From assembly GCA_037952775.1 (NCBI GenBank), contig JBANAY010000003.1, positions 23,250,001-23,314,000 of the forward strand: 64,000 nucleotides of DNA, in the 5' to 3' direction. Below are positions 1 to 11,690 of this stretch, piece by piece. Position 1 is the stretch's first letter; each line of letters starts with the position of its first letter. Origin of the DNA: Clonostachys chloroleuca. Its lineage: Eukaryota > Ascomycota > Sordariomycetes > Hypocreales > Bionectriaceae. The notes below the pieces were generated by a model. The model saw nothing but the letters and a program-made list of their open reading frames with translations. It ran no database searches and was not told where the DNA came from. The position numbers and the translations under genes are program-made.

Positions 1-415
1 GCTGAATCATATTGCCGGTCGCCAGTCATCTGCAGATATGCAACCGATGCCATATTGCTGCCAAAAGCCGAAGATGGGAAAACTTTCATAGTAATTTCCC
101 ATGCCAAGCTGCCAAGTTTAGGTAAATTCAGTAAGTAATTTCGAGGAAGCATCAACATCGAAACCCTTCCTTGGGCACAATTTGATTGCACTGGAGCTTC
201 ACAGACAATATCACTGAGCGAGACCATGTATTCTCGGATAATAGAAATAAACAGCTTTACTAAATTTAGAGTCTGTGTGGCTATATAGATACATCACATA
301 AATAACCACAAGACTTCCGCGGAAACTTGGCGCAGGAGCACGAACACTCAGGGATAATTCGATGTCATTCGCACGTCAACAGGGTAGCATAACCTCGTTT
401 TCTTCCGCGTAACCC
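1..415. other. Non-coding 3' flank of the pectate lyase gene
   Basis: No open reading frame or RNA gene could be recognised. This stretch lies downstream of the stop codon of the minus-strand pectate lyase and probably holds its 3' untranslated region and terminator. Confidence 0.5.
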
Positions 416-1890
416 TTAGAAACCAAGGATTGCGCCGGCCTGTCCTGGAATAGTCGAAGCAACGCTGCCAGATCCGAGGAGAGAATAGCTGTAGGGGATA
501 GAACTGGGAGTCAGGGTTCCGACGGGAGCGTCATTGATACCACCACCTAGGTTGACATCGTAGACGGCCACAGCGCTGTAGGACGAGTGTCAATAATATT
601 TCCATTGGATGAAACACTGTGAAAGTACGACATACCCTTTCTCGTCGGAATCACGGCTGGTAATAGCAACTGGAGAGTTCTTGAATACAGAGCTCTGAAC
701 AAGGATCTGAGCACCCATTCGGGAGTTGATTCCGGAAACGGATACACTATTTTCATGAATCAGTCGTAAGGCTAAGGATGTTTCCTTTTTCAATCAATGT
801 TATCAAATCACTTACGTGTCGTAATAGTTATTGTAGATGTGGCCTGTTCCGAAGCGGAAGAGTGGAGTTCGAGATCCAACATTCTTGTAGTAATTGTTGG
901 CATATGTGATGCGAAGATGGCCTTTATCTTCACTCGCGTTGCTGTCACTATGGCCAGCCAGGGAAGCCCTAAATAAGTTAGTATATTTCTCCATGGAGTA
1001 CGGGTTTCAATCAAGGGTGTTGGGGGGGTTTGTAACTAAGCTCGCTCGGAAACTGCAACACTTACTTATGGTGGTCATGAAGATAGTTGCTAGGTTTAAA
1101 TCCGTTAGATTGAGTCCCACATATTGTTCCAAACGTGGCCAGGATAGACTTACTTGGAGAGGGTCACGTAATCCGATCCATGAGTGACATCCAGAAGGCC
1201 GTCATAGTAGTCCTTGTCGTCTACAAGAGCTGAATAGAGCTCATTGTGGTCAACCCAGACATTGGTGCTTGCCTATAAGCTGTAAGCAGGTTGCCGACGG
1301 ACTACTTCATACTGTTCTATAACAAGCATCGTCACTTACATCAACGGTGATAGCATCCCCGTTAGCGGCAACCACGTAGGAGATTTTCAAATTGCGAATA
1401 ATGACGTTTTTCTGTCGGCGGACGTAGAGACCAACGTTGTTGAATCCTGTTTCAAAATTAGCAAGAGATGTATGGTGGCATAGTGAAACTATAGTGCAGA
1501 GACGTACCAGCTCCGGCAAGTCCAATAACAGACTTGTTGCTGCCAATTCGAACCTTGGTATTACCGGAGATAACACCCTTGACAACAACGATGCGAGCAG
1601 TCGTGTCCTTTTCATCGACAGCAGCGGTAAACTGAGCCAGCGTGGATACAGTTGTCACTGTTCCCCCAGCACCTCCTTTGGTACTGCCACCAAGTTAACG
1701 AGAATGTTTCATATATGCTCATTCCTTAGATTTTGTCAACTTACCCTCCATTCTGAGTTGCGTAACCAAGGTTAGCAGCCTCGGAGATGGTAGCTCGCTT
1801 CTCAATGTTGACAGGGGTATCCTCAATGGTAGGTGTGGGTGTAGCTGCCGCGACGGCGATCAGGCCGAAGACCAACGAAAGAAACTTCAT
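416..1890 (-). CDS. Secreted pectate lyase, polysaccharide lyase family 1
   Basis: Predicted extracellular enzyme that cleaves polygalacturonate by beta-elimination, relevant to plant cell wall degradation. I assemble eight exons on the minus strand: 1890-1745, 1683-1508, 1446-1340, 1272-1154, 1089-1066, 968-816, 746-636 and 575-416, giving 331 residues in one uninterrupted frame. The N-terminus [20 protein letters not shown] is a signal peptide, followed by an NIEKR pro-processing site. PL1 hallmarks are present: the NVWVDHNEL segment, [15 protein letters not shown], a DHHK..GHSDSN stretch and a [18 protein letters not shown] segment carrying the R-x-P-x-x-R catalytic arginine region. The C-terminus ends GQAGAILGF, typical of fungal pectate lyases. 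Exon 5 is only 24 nt. Length fits the family. No odd codon or break is seen. Confidence 0.93.
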
Positions 1891-2785
1891 GCTGACGGGC
1901 GGCTTGAAACAGTGAGATTTCCAAATACCAAGTGCTCTTTATGTCAGGTTGAAGGTGAAGTGATGTTCTCGTGAAGATACCAGTTATGGAATGAGGGCGG
2001 GCGGGATATTTATGTTGAGCGTTTCGTGTTGTTTCATCCCGGATAGCTTAATACGCCGTTCACTAATTGCGGCCTCTCATTTATGGATATTCTTTTAAGG
2101 CCGATGGCAGCATAAAGGAACCATGAAACGAAATCCGATGATCTAATTTTCCCTGCAAGCTCCCATTGGCGTAAAATTCCATGTTCCATGGCGCGTGCCA
2201 TCCATTATCCTCCATTCCCCATCTCGGTGATCGATTCCGCATTTTCCTTTTTAGGCAGCTCGTCTCAACGCAGGACAGGCTGCAGGGGTCTCGGCAAGTA
2301 GACAGCCAGGTACCAACCTGATGTGCTGCTAAGCAAAGCTGTGAGGATATGGAAATATAATACTTCTGTCGATACCATTCGATACGAAAGTGAGCTGTCT
2401 ATTTAGACCATTTAGGTTGGATATGGCGGCAGCAACCGACCTAGGGTCTAGGAAGTCAATACATGCACTTGTGTCATCCCGTGTGTGTATTGCTCTATCC
2501 AATGTATGATACAATCGGTTTGTGTGAATACGGAATTTCTCTCTGTTTTTGCGGTCAGATATTGACAGCCAAGTATTACATTATACCGAAACAGGAGCAT
2601 CCACAAGGCCAACTACGACCTTGCAAATTGATCCCACTATCACGGAATCGCTTCAGTATTTCCTACACGGGGTTCCAATACGATATGCATAGCAAATCGA
2701 TATTTCACAGTAATGTGCCTCCTCCTGGATTAATTCTCAAGCCCTTTATCCAGGAGGTCCACAGATGCAGCGATTCCGCTCCTAT
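1891..2785. other. Intergenic region between pectate lyase and P450
   Basis: Holds the promoter of the pectate lyase (minus strand, so at the left) and the 3' flank of the P450. Pyrimidine-rich stretches occur, but I see no convincing gene. Short open frames at 2329-2514 and 2463-2789 have no recognisable content and overlap each other. Confidence 0.5.
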
Positions 2786-4441
2786 TTAGTACACCCTAGG
2801 CCTGTATCGGATGAATATAGGGTCGTCAGGTTTTCGGATCTGAAGAAGCTTCACATCGACTGGTGGAACTGGCTCGGTCCTCAAGCTGCCATCCTTCCCC
2901 GAAGGCTCAAAGTCAAACATGGCGAAAAAGTAAGCGTTGCATAGCACCATCTCCAGCTTGGCAAACCTCATCCCCAGACATGGATGACGACCGCTACCCC
3001 ATCCCAAGTAGGTGTGATTCATCTTCTTGTCCTCAGCTCTATCATGGAAATATCGAGTCGGGTCGAATTTGTGACTTTCGGTGTATATGTCCGGATTCTT
3101 GTGCACATCGTTGAATAGGTAGATTGCATATGATCCTTTAGGAATCACCTCACCGGTGTTGCCAATAGGGATATCACGAGGGCCAACGTTCTTTCTGAGC
3201 CCAGCTCCAGGCATTCCAACCCGAATCGACTCTCGCAAGGACAGATCAATCAGAGGAAACTCGCTCTCCCACTGCTCGACGGTGAGCGAGCTCAGGACCA
3301 TGGCTGGGGACTGCTCTGGCGTGGATCTATACTTGGCAATCACACCATCAACCTCAGCTTGGACTTTGGCCTTCCACTCCGGGTTATCAGCGCAGTGTGC
3401 TGGAAGATAGGAGGCATGAAGTCCGGTATTTATAAGTCCTGCAAAAAGGGACCCAATCTCAAACTAGCTGAAGGTCAGTCATAGCTCCGTCTAAACCTCT
3501 ACCTATTTAGTCAAAGGATTTCACTCACTGAAATCACGTCAGATATGCTTGCTCCGGTGTCCAGAATTTGCTGCAAGGCATCATCGACTGGCTTCTCAGA
3601 CTTCTCTCTGCTCTTAATAATGTCTAGAAATATCTTGTACAACCTTGCCCCGTTGAACATTCGAAGGATATGGTTTGGCGTGGGTAACCAAGGAAAGAAC
3701 AACTTGAGGGTACTGGTCCGACTCTCAAATTGCTCGAAGATGCTCAGTGTATGGTTTAAAAGCTCGGGGTTATCGGCAATCTCTCGAGCTCCAATCGTTC
3801 TTATCGTGAGTTGGTAGACGAGCCTGAACATAGAGTCGAATGGATTCATGACCCTCCACTCTGGTTGCGAGTCTGAGACTGGTGCCGCCGCAAGAGCCTC
3901 ACACACGCGCCGTGCATCCGTTGCTAGCATCCCAATGTTTTTGTTGAGGCTCTCCGACTTCAAGAGGGTGGCCAGAGTTTTTTTAAGGAATCGGTCGAAG
4001 TCGTCGCCTCCCGATTGCGCCGGTAGTCCCGCGAACAAGTCGTTAAAACTATCTTCTGGTTGGCCGATTATCCATATGATTCGCATACATCAGGTCGTCT
4101 TCTTACCCCTCACCTAGATCCAGATCTTTCGAGTCAAAGAATGTCCTCCTGCCCTCAGGCCCACTGACACCGACGACATGCTTCTTCCCGACAAAAAAGC
4201 TAAAATTGCCAGTTTTGGTGGACCTTTGAGCAGTGCGGTACATTTCCTCTCGGTGTGTATAAAAGCGCCAGGCGCCGAGGATTGGTAAGTCGTCGGGCTT
4301 CCAGAGTTTCGGCACTGCATGAGAGAAGGGTTTTCGGGTGGTCAGCAAGTGCAGCAAGAGGACAAGGCCCGTGAGCACGATTGCCCACAGAGTGGTTGGT
4401 CTTGCTGTTAGCTGTAGGAGTGCCTCAAACATGGCCTGCAT
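2786..4441 (-). CDS. Cytochrome P450 monooxygenase (family not assigned)
   Basis: Predicted ER-anchored heme monooxygenase of unknown substrate. Three exons, 4441-4107, 4048-3529 and 3463-2786, join to 510 residues, the normal P450 length. I chose the Met at 4441 (MQAMFEALLQ) over the upstream one at 4522 because it is directly followed by the hydrophobic anchor TTLWAIVLTGLVLLLHLL. The heme-binding loop is GWGSGRHPCLG with the axial Cys, the K-helix ExxR is ESIR, and a KFDPTRYF segment matches the PERF region. The I-helix reads FAGLINTG, so the usual Thr of AGxxT is shifted by one position. That variant occurs in some fungal P450s distantly related to CYP51, so the substrate cannot be guessed. 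It sits just upstream of a transposon insertion, which lies 204 bp beyond the chosen start. Confidence 0.88.
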
Positions 4442-4644
4442 GGTAGTGTCAAAGCTCAAACAGTGTCTGAAATGCCATTGGGGGGAGAAATGGCCGGATA
4501 TCGAATGGATATTTATGCTCATGCCCCCTCATTCTTTCACTACGTATCGATTTTCATCTTCCATCGCGGGTCCAATCACAATGGCAAGGGGATCGGAACC
4601 GACTAACGAGTATCAAAGCTGACGACTGCTTGTCAGACTGCTTA

Positions 4645-4686
4645 AGTCGAGTGGGGGAAGTGGCCCGGGGGTAGAAGTGGCCCACC
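4645..4686 (+). repeat. Left terminal inverted repeat of the Fot1-like element
   Basis: Starts AGTCGAGTGGGGGAAGTGGC and is the exact reverse complement of 6438-6479 over all 42 bases. The sequence diverges immediately inside position 4686. A TA dinucleotide lies just outside. Confidence 0.95.
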
Positions 4687-4789
4687 CCAAATGCCACACA
4701 TTTTTGACAGTCTTGATAATGCAACTTAATAATTACTATATAAATTCAACTCCAATAGCTATGAAAATTATACCATTGTGATCAGCTCG

Positions 4790-6300
4790 TCGCGATGATT
4801 ATGGCGGCATCGGTATTATCATTATTAGAGGTTCGTGGCTTCCGTACGCGCTGCCTCTTCCTCCTCAATTCGTTAAGCCTACCTTGTACGTCTTTTATCT
4901 GCGCAAGTGAGCAGAAAATCTCATTCTTATCTGGTTCAACGGCTCTACGCTTCTTATGACTTAGGCGTTCATTCAGGGCCTTTTAGGCCTCTAATTCCCG
5001 ATCTTTTAAGACTAGTTGAATACTTAATGAATCGATCGTTCGCGCCGCCTTATAGCTATATTGTGTGAGCAGCCTTCTCGTACAAGGGCTAGCAGGGCAT
5101 AGATACCTTATAGTATTAACAACTTGAAGGCCATTTCGAGGTGTTTGAAGGTCGTATTTATCCTTCTGGGCCGGCTTTTGTGGTATTGAGGGCGCCTTGG
5201 CTGTGGCTATGATTTGGCTGCTTAGGAGCACCTTCCGGCGGTTTAGAGGATAAATTCCTGTAGCCCGAAATCCTGACTTGATATTCTTCGCTGTTAGAGC
5301 CTCCTTGCGAGCTTTGGTATAACATTCGAGGAAGTTGGCCTTTCCAATCGTAGTCGAATCGAGTATTTCATCGAGCCGCTCTAGATGTCTTCGATAGGCC
5401 GCTTTCAGTGCAGAAAATATACCTAAGTCGAGCGGCTGCAAGACGTGCGAGGTGTGTGCAGGTAAGAAGAGAAGGAAGATATTATTTTGGAAGTATTCCT
5501 ATATAAATTCCGGCGTTGCGTATGAGCTGTGGCTGTTAACTATCAGCAGCTGAGCCTCGGAGGGATCAGCAGGAGCAGTTTCCGGAATAAATACTCGTTG
5601 AAGCTACTTAAGCGCGAGGGCGTTGCTAATCTATCTATTTTGCGATATTGTAAATAGCTACTTCTTATTAAAGTTATCTTTGAACCACTGTTGCTGTACC
5701 GCTTTACTTTTAAATACAATATAAGGAGTTAGGGTCTCTCTAATAGCGGAAATAGCCTTAATAAGTGTGACCTAAGCCCTCTCTTGGTTCCCTTTGAGAA
5801 CTGTATACTTACGGCTTCCTTCGTCAGAGCTGATAACGAGGCTGTTGAGACTATATCCCTCCATAATGCCAGCCTCGTCAGCGTTCTACATGTTCTCCGG
5901 TTTGATCCAAGAGACCGAGTCATAGTTATTAAAGAACCTATTAATATTCTCAGGATTGGCTCTATTAAGCCTAGCTGACGCTATCCGCTTTCCAATCTTG
6001 ACTCCTAGGCCCTCCTGACGGCTGAGAAACTAATTAACCCAGGACCTGCCGAGAGGCTCGAGATCCTTCCGACCTTAAAGGATCTGGGAAGCGATATATC
6101 GAAGCTGTCGATACGTAGGTGCGTATCCCAGTAATTCTTGAGATACGATCCATCTCCTGACTCTCTCTTCTTCCGCCTTCGAGAGGCGTTGTTGGTGTTC
6201 GTGCGCTTGTACACGTGTTAAGCCATCTTCCAATCGTCGTCTAAGCGTTGTACGAGGAATTGCCTATTTCTTTGCAGCAATGTATACAGATAAGCCGGCA
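4790..6300 (-). pseudogene. Fot1/pogo-type transposase pseudogene with multiple nonsense codons
   Basis: Reading one minus-strand frame through the stops gives a recognisable transposase: an N-terminal helix-turn-helix/CENP-B-like DNA-binding part (LSKAEEERVRRWIVSQELLG near 6170), then a DDE-type catalytic region with NADEAGI near 5870, a second catalytic motif near 5535 and LQPLDLGIFSALKAAYRRHL near 5430, and a basic C-terminal tail (RRKRQRVRKPR near 4840). At least nine in-frame stops interrupt it, mostly TAG or TAA where Trp or Gln is expected. The second catalytic motif reads VNSH where the family has V-D-G-H, so a catalytic Asp has become Asn. All these changes fit G-to-A or C-to-T transitions, the signature of RIP. 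The gene is therefore dead. The only long intact open stretch is 5441-4983. Confidence 0.9.
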
Positions 6301-6437
6301 AGTATATTATTAATCGCAGAATTAATTTCTAATTCTGAATATATAGCTATTTTGCTCGTAAAATACGAATTAAAGCTTTTGTTATTGTTTTTGTTATGAT
6401 ATGTGTAACTTAGGGTAGACGCGCAGGCTAAAAATTA

Positions 6438-6479
6438 GGTGGGCCACTTCTACCCCCGGGCCACTTCCCCCACTCGACT
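6438..6479 (-). repeat. Right terminal inverted repeat of the Fot1-like element
   Basis: Exact reverse complement of 4645-4686 over 42 bases, followed by the TA target duplicate at 6480-6481. Confidence 0.95.
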
Positions 6480-8503
6480 TACTTTTTTTAGCTTGTAAGT
6501 AAAGTTAAGCTCTTACAATTACTTACTCAAGTAATTTTTTCAAGAGCTTAGTGGGGTAACTAGACTAAAGCAAACCAAGTCTATACCGATCTTGAAAAGC
6601 ACACCTTCTGTATTATTACAGCACGGTTTCGCTACATTCGACCTTTTTAATTAGGCTCCATCAGGATAAATAGCTATTAGTTCTAGAATATCAGTCTTAG
6701 AAACGCTTGTAAGTAAAGGAAAAAAAAAAAAAAAATTTAGTCTTATAAAATCTCAAAATAGCTTACTGATGATCCCTACTAACGAGGCCCTTGAACAAAC
6801 CGGCGTACTAAGGACGTAATATGTACACACCATTAGGTCCAATAGTGGCCCTGAATTTGTCAGCTCCTAGCCATGGTAGCACTTTATTATCGAACTAAGC
6901 ATGCAGGCTTAATAAGGTCAGCCAGTTTGCTTTCACCGACATGAAACTCTCCACTTGAAACCTGAGAACAAAACTCGCTTTCTGTGCCGTTAGACCTAGT
7001 AGCATGGGCCACATGTATTTTGGAGTCTTGATCACGCTTTACCACTAAATCAGGTTGTTTACGAGTTGCTAAGGCTCGAGTGGCTGCTCTCAGCATCAAT
7101 TTACTTGCTAAAGCTGTACCACGCCCCCGTCCAGTTGCATAAAATCATGTCTCACAAATGCAAGTCAGAAAATGTCCCATTGGTTATGTGTCCACATAAC
7201 CAGCATGAATATTGGGCAGGGCGCTTCAAAGTGCAACAATTCAACCAATGGGGACTCAAGGAGGGGAAAGTGGCGGAATCACTACCCAATGAAAGCAGAA
7301 CACACAAGCAGAGCAAGCCACCAGAACTCTCAGCTGGGCTTCTCAGATTGGGTATCTCTTCCGTTTCTGGCTTGAGTTGCGAGGCCATGTATCTATACAT
7401 GTGTAGCTTATCCAGTGGAGGCTGTCGCGGGCATCTCTAACAACAATAGAAACCGAGGCTTTGATTATGCACAACCTCAAGCAGTTTTTTCCAGTAGCTG
7501 TTCTAACGAAATGACTTAATGTGTTATCCCTGCTAGCATTCGACGAAGGCAAACACCAATTCGGCCGAAACTCCAGAACCTCGACGCCGCTATGTCACGT
7601 ATCAAGAATAATTATTACAAATTTTTTCTTTTTAAGATCATACCCCGTATATACAGTACCCGATTTTTTATTTCAAGACACATTTCTATTTTGTGCTTTC
7701 CAGTTACGAGTAAAAGACAAATCCAATGTGGTCCCTTGAAGCTCTTTGAAGACCCCATGCTTAATGTAACTACAAGCAACGCAAGAAGTGCCAATCTAAG
7801 CCCAGTCTCAGACGGTAGATACGATTAGATCTTCACTTCCATTTCTTCCTAATACCCAGGCATGGCTATAGTTCATCGCTGAAAATAATGGTAGTACAAG
7901 CTCTCCTTGAACTTTTATCAATACTCCAGAGTCCACCCATCTTACTTTAACAAAAAGAGCTCAACGCAACACTATCTAAGACGCGAGACCGAGTAGGTAC
8001 GGTTCCCTATGAAGGGTAGTAAAATTTGCCATACTTGCCATCATACTTTTAAGTAGAGCGCAAACAATGCTCAACGCCCAGTTACTCGGCAACAAATTTT
8101 GAAGGGAATCTTAGAGAGTAAAAGGAATCGAGGAAAAGATACCTACTTGGTAATGATATCCCCGGTCTAACCGTGCTTGGACCAAATGAACAGGGGGGTC
8201 GGAAACAGAACCAATCTAATGTGTTGGGACCCCAGAATATTTACCTCGACACGGGTTAGCTTCATGGTCTGAACAGCTCTGATTAGTCGAAACAGTAGAC
8301 AAAGTAGCTTAACCCTGCTCATCTGAACGCGCTCTGTCAGAGCCCAGAGACCGTGCTCCCTTATTGCTGCACGTGCTGGCATCATCTACGCTGCCACGCC
8401 ACCATCTGGACAACCTCGCTTCTAGATTCCGACCCCCCAGACTACTCGAACCAACCATTGCTTGTTTCCTAACTTCCGCATTCAACTGAACTTACATGAG
8501 ATT
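6480..8503. other. Gene-free interval right of the transposon
   Basis: About 2 kb without a supportable gene. 6481-6780 is AT-rich, has a 17-A run near 6720, and repeats the string GCTTGTAAGTAAAG at about 6491 and 6706. Open frames on both strands at 7066-7440 and 7152-7400 overlap each other and resemble no family. Near 8490 the promoter of the Zn2Cys6 gene begins. Confidence 0.45.
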
Positions 8504-10183
8504 ATGGCGAAGCGCACCCAGCCCAAAGCCAAAGCCCACGCCGGTTCGTCTAGCCTTCCCTAGCCGCGCAGCTCGTCCTGCAGCTTAATGTCCCGACCAC
8601 TCAGATTGGCTGGATGATGCTTACACTGTGGGAACTTAGGTTGCGCCAGGTGCAGGAAGTCGCATGTCAAATGCGACGAGAAGAAGCCTGCGTGCGGTCG
8701 ATGTTTCCGGACCGATTCGCAGTGCGTCTACTTAACGCCGACGCGGGCGACCAGCAGACTGGACACAAGGCAGATACTGCCCGCCGGATCGGCCGAGAGC
8801 ATCCCACCCAGGCCCCATCTGTTGCAGTTTTCGTGCCGTATGCTAGAGCCAGGTGAGGTACTGTACTATGATCGCTTCCGCGACCAGGTGGCCCGGCAGA
8901 TGAGCTTCCAGGCCGAGGGCCCGGTTGACTTTTGGCTCCGGTCAGTCCTGCGTGAAAGCACTGTAGATGGCTGTATTCTCGACGCCATTCTTGGGATTGG
9001 CGCCCTTGCGTATGCCCAAGACCAGGCCACAGTTTTCCGTCCATTGTTCCTGGCCCCCCAGCCCGACGAACACTATTATCAGGCTCTGAGCCACTACAAC
9101 AGAGCCATCGTAAAACTGCGAGACTGCATAGCTGACACCCCGGGGGGCGTGTCACGAACAATGATTATTGCCACGGTTCTCTTTTCGTTCTTTGAGTACA
9201 TGCAGGGCAATACGACTGGTGCAGACACCCTGACAGGACGAGGTATCATGCTGCTCAAGGACGACGTCCTCCTGCCGGACTCGTCCCCGAGATCCACCAG
9301 GACAGACGATGAAGGGATCGAGGAAGCCAAATACTTCTTGGTTCGGACTGCGTGCTGGACCGTCCAGCAGTCACCCATGTACCCCTGCCAGAGAGAGAGC
9401 CTGCTCGAGATCGCCAATAAGCACACCTTCAAGTTCCCGTCCCCCAATCCCAGATGGGGCACCAGGGAATTTTGCAGCACATTCTGGCGCATGGTCACCG
9501 TCGGCAGTCTCTGGCAGGTCCGCGCATTCGATTACCTCTACAACGACAACCCCACGGCAACACACATGCTCGAGAGTGAGTACGCAGGCATGGTCAGGCA
9601 GGTGAGCGCGTGGGAGACGGCGGCAGGGCTCAGGCTCGGCCGGGAGAAGGACATGGAGGCATACGCCATGGTTGCAGCGGTCTACCTCGGGGCCAAGTTC
9701 CTCGTCGCGGCGATACATGGCACCCTTGACCCGGCGGAGACGGTATGGAACACGAAGAAAGAGCTGGGCCTGCATTTTGTTGGTCGGTACACCTACGCGG
9801 CCAACAGCGGGATGCCGTCCTACGCCCGCGCCATCATCAACGACGCCCTGCTTGCGGGTGTCTCGAGGGTTGTGCTCTCGTGCCGGGATGCGGATGTGAG
9901 GCATGGGGCCCTGGGGGTGTGGAAGCAGCTTGTCAACCGCAAGTCGTCGTGGGATATCAAGAGCACGCTCATGGGGGCTTGTGCATTAGTCAGTGTAGAG
10001 GAGGCAGCGCGAGATGAGGATGGTTGCATCCCGCACGAGGCGCGGTACGACTGGACCTCGGGGACCTGGAACAAGGATCACACCGAGTTTTTGGTCAATC
10101 TGACGGCCAGGTATCCGGAGCCTGACAAGCGACGCAGGCAGAAGCAAGTAGTCATGCGGCCGGAGGATCTCGATCTTGTGTAG
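8504..10183 (+). CDS. Zn2Cys6 (fungal binuclear cluster) transcription factor
   Basis: Nuclear DNA-binding regulator of unknown target. Exon 1 (8504-8543) encodes MAKRTQPKAKAHAG and joins, through a 96 nt intron with a GTTCGT donor, to exon 2 (8640-10183), giving 527 residues. The zinc cluster starts exactly at the junction: CARCRKSHVKC then DEKKPACGRCFRTDSQC, spacing C-x2-C-x6-C-x6-C-x2-C-x6-C at residues 15 to 42. The rest is the alpha-helical middle region of fungal regulators, with a characteristic YYQALSHYNRAIVKLRDCI followed by RTMIIATVLFSFFEYMQGN (roughly residues 165-215). No introns interrupt it. Neighbours are a dead transposon on the left and the acyl-CoA dehydrogenase-like gene on the right, but nothing shows what it regulates. 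Confidence 0.92.
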
Positions 10184-10773
10184 ACAGAGCCTTAATCTAC
10201 AGGCTCAGTATCATCCAGCTGTGTCCCCTCAACCTACAGAAGCCGAGGAAGTAACTTGATCAACAGGATTTCCTGGACATAATAATATATTTCTTCTGAA
10301 AGGCAGAGTCGCGATGGTAAATTGAAAAGGAGGCGAGGGCGAGCTGTACATAACTGGGACTTTCGTTTTAGAATGCAAGACATTTGATGATATCTATCTA
10401 CCTGAGACAATTGCACAAAATGTGAACATGGTCAGCCTGCCAATGAGGCTTTTCCAGGGCAGATCAGGCGCTATGCCATCGCCGACGGACGGATATGCAG
10501 GACGTTGGAGATCGGCAATGAGTGAGCCAACCAGAATCCGTCATAAGCTTCCCCGCTCTGTCCAGAATCCATTCACATGTCTTCCCTCATGTGCTTATCG
10601 GCTTGGATGACATCTATGATGCGTCTATGGTCTGTGACAACTCTCGCCACTTGCAATCCCAACTACCATCCTCCATATCTTCAACCCCGTCTCCTAACGC
10701 CTGCTGAGACCATTTCATCTCTACCCTGATCAGCATACAAAGATATCCAGAACACAGCGACATCCAGCACGAA
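10184..10773. other. Intergenic, 3' flank of the Zn2Cys6 gene
   Basis: No gene recognised. Probably contains the 3' untranslated region of the preceding gene. Short overlapping open frames near 10422-10707 carry no motif. Confidence 0.45.
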
Positions 10774-11013
10774 ATGGAGAAAGGCGACCAGCTGCCAATC
10801 TCCGGGACTGTTCCCCGCCCGTCAAATTCGCGCAGCAACCGCGATCAGAGCAGCGCTTGTACGAAGCTCGTAATTCAAGTCTTCTTTGTGGTCACTGCTC
10901 TCTGCCTGGCCTGGAGGATTATGCAGCTCGATATTATTCCCATGCTCGCGGGAACCTATGGCCAGTCCGCAGACGAGCCTGCCCAGCCGCTTCAGCCCGG
11001 GGAGACCATTTGA
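10774..11013 (+). CDS. Possible small single-pass membrane protein, function unknown
   Basis: A 79-residue open frame starting at an ATG in a fair context (cgaaATGgag). It encodes a polar N-terminus of about 30 residues rich in Ser, Arg and Asn, one hydrophobic stretch (KLVIQVFFVVTALCLAWRIM, residues 31-50) and a short polar tail ending PGETI. No family recognised. It could be an isolated small gene, the first exon of a longer broken gene, or chance. The following 500 bases have open frames in other phases but no coherent continuation could be built. Confidence 0.25.
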   Translation: MEKGDQLPISGTVPRPSNSRSNRDQSSACTKLVIQVFFVVTALCLAWRIMQLDIIPMLAGTYGQSADEPAQPLQPGETI

Positions 11014-11690
11014 GTCGATCGCCACCTCCTCAGAATGCGCCCATCGCATTGCTCATAGAATATCCGGGATCGCTTGCCATCTCTTGCGGGGGTATCGCTA
11101 AGCATATCGCCACCATGCAACAGACATCCCGCCCTTTGAGGTACAACGTCTTCCTAGCACTGGGACCTAGCTCCTCGAGTTCCGATGCCTCGATCCTCTG
11201 GAGAACAAGTGCAGAACAGACAACAATGAGGATCTTCTCCTTGCAATGTCACCTCCCCGAACATGGCCGAGCATAGTAGCGGCAGCACTTCTCAAGAGCC
11301 CCGTATTAATTGCACCAGCAACCTCAACCCAACATCGAGTCTCGCTGACTAGACAGAGATTGGAGGCGAAGGAACATCGAATTAATGAGAGCACCGTTGG
11401 CTTATTCAACACTTCACTCGGGATTGGATTATGTTTCACCTTGATGGAAGGAGGTCCGGCTTGTAACCTATCTCAGGCAAAACAGTACTCAAGACAACAC
11501 AGCATTGTCAAGGAGCCACGGCAAGAAATATTTTAGCAAACAATGCGTCAGTAGAGTTCTATGTACACAGATTTATTTCGAACTATTTTAACAAAAACTC
11601 AATCTGTGCCATCCTCATAAATCCCGTCCATCAGGTGTGAAGTCTAGCTCCGAAGCATGCGTCTAAGCTCGTCCACTTTCGTAGGCACCA
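11014..11690. other. Intergenic, no supported gene
   Basis: Open frames near 10857-11276 and 11246-11536 overlap in several phases and show no family features. Nothing else recognised. Confidence 0.4.

Larger units (their letters stand above)
4645..6479 (-). mobile_element. Complete Fot1/pogo-type (Tc1/mariner superfamily) DNA transposon, inactivated
   Basis: A 1,835 bp element bounded by perfect 42 bp terminal inverted repeats and flanked on both sides by TA (4643-4644 and 6480-6481), the target duplication of Tc1/mariner transposases. Size, TIR type and the encoded transposase (see separate entry) match the fungal Fot1/Pot2 group. The coding strand is minus. Ends are intact and identical, so the DNA might still be moved in trans by a functional relative, but the element cannot encode its own enzyme. 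It is inserted about 200 bp upstream of the P450 start codon and could affect that promoter. Confidence 0.93.

Noticed and set aside
7066..7440. Overlapping open frames on both strands at 7066-7440 and 7152-7400
   Set aside because: Neither has recognisable domains, splice-supported extension or convincing codon use.
8667..9161. 164-codon minus-strand open frame
   Set aside because: Antisense to the Zn2Cys6 gene at 8504-10183; no family features.
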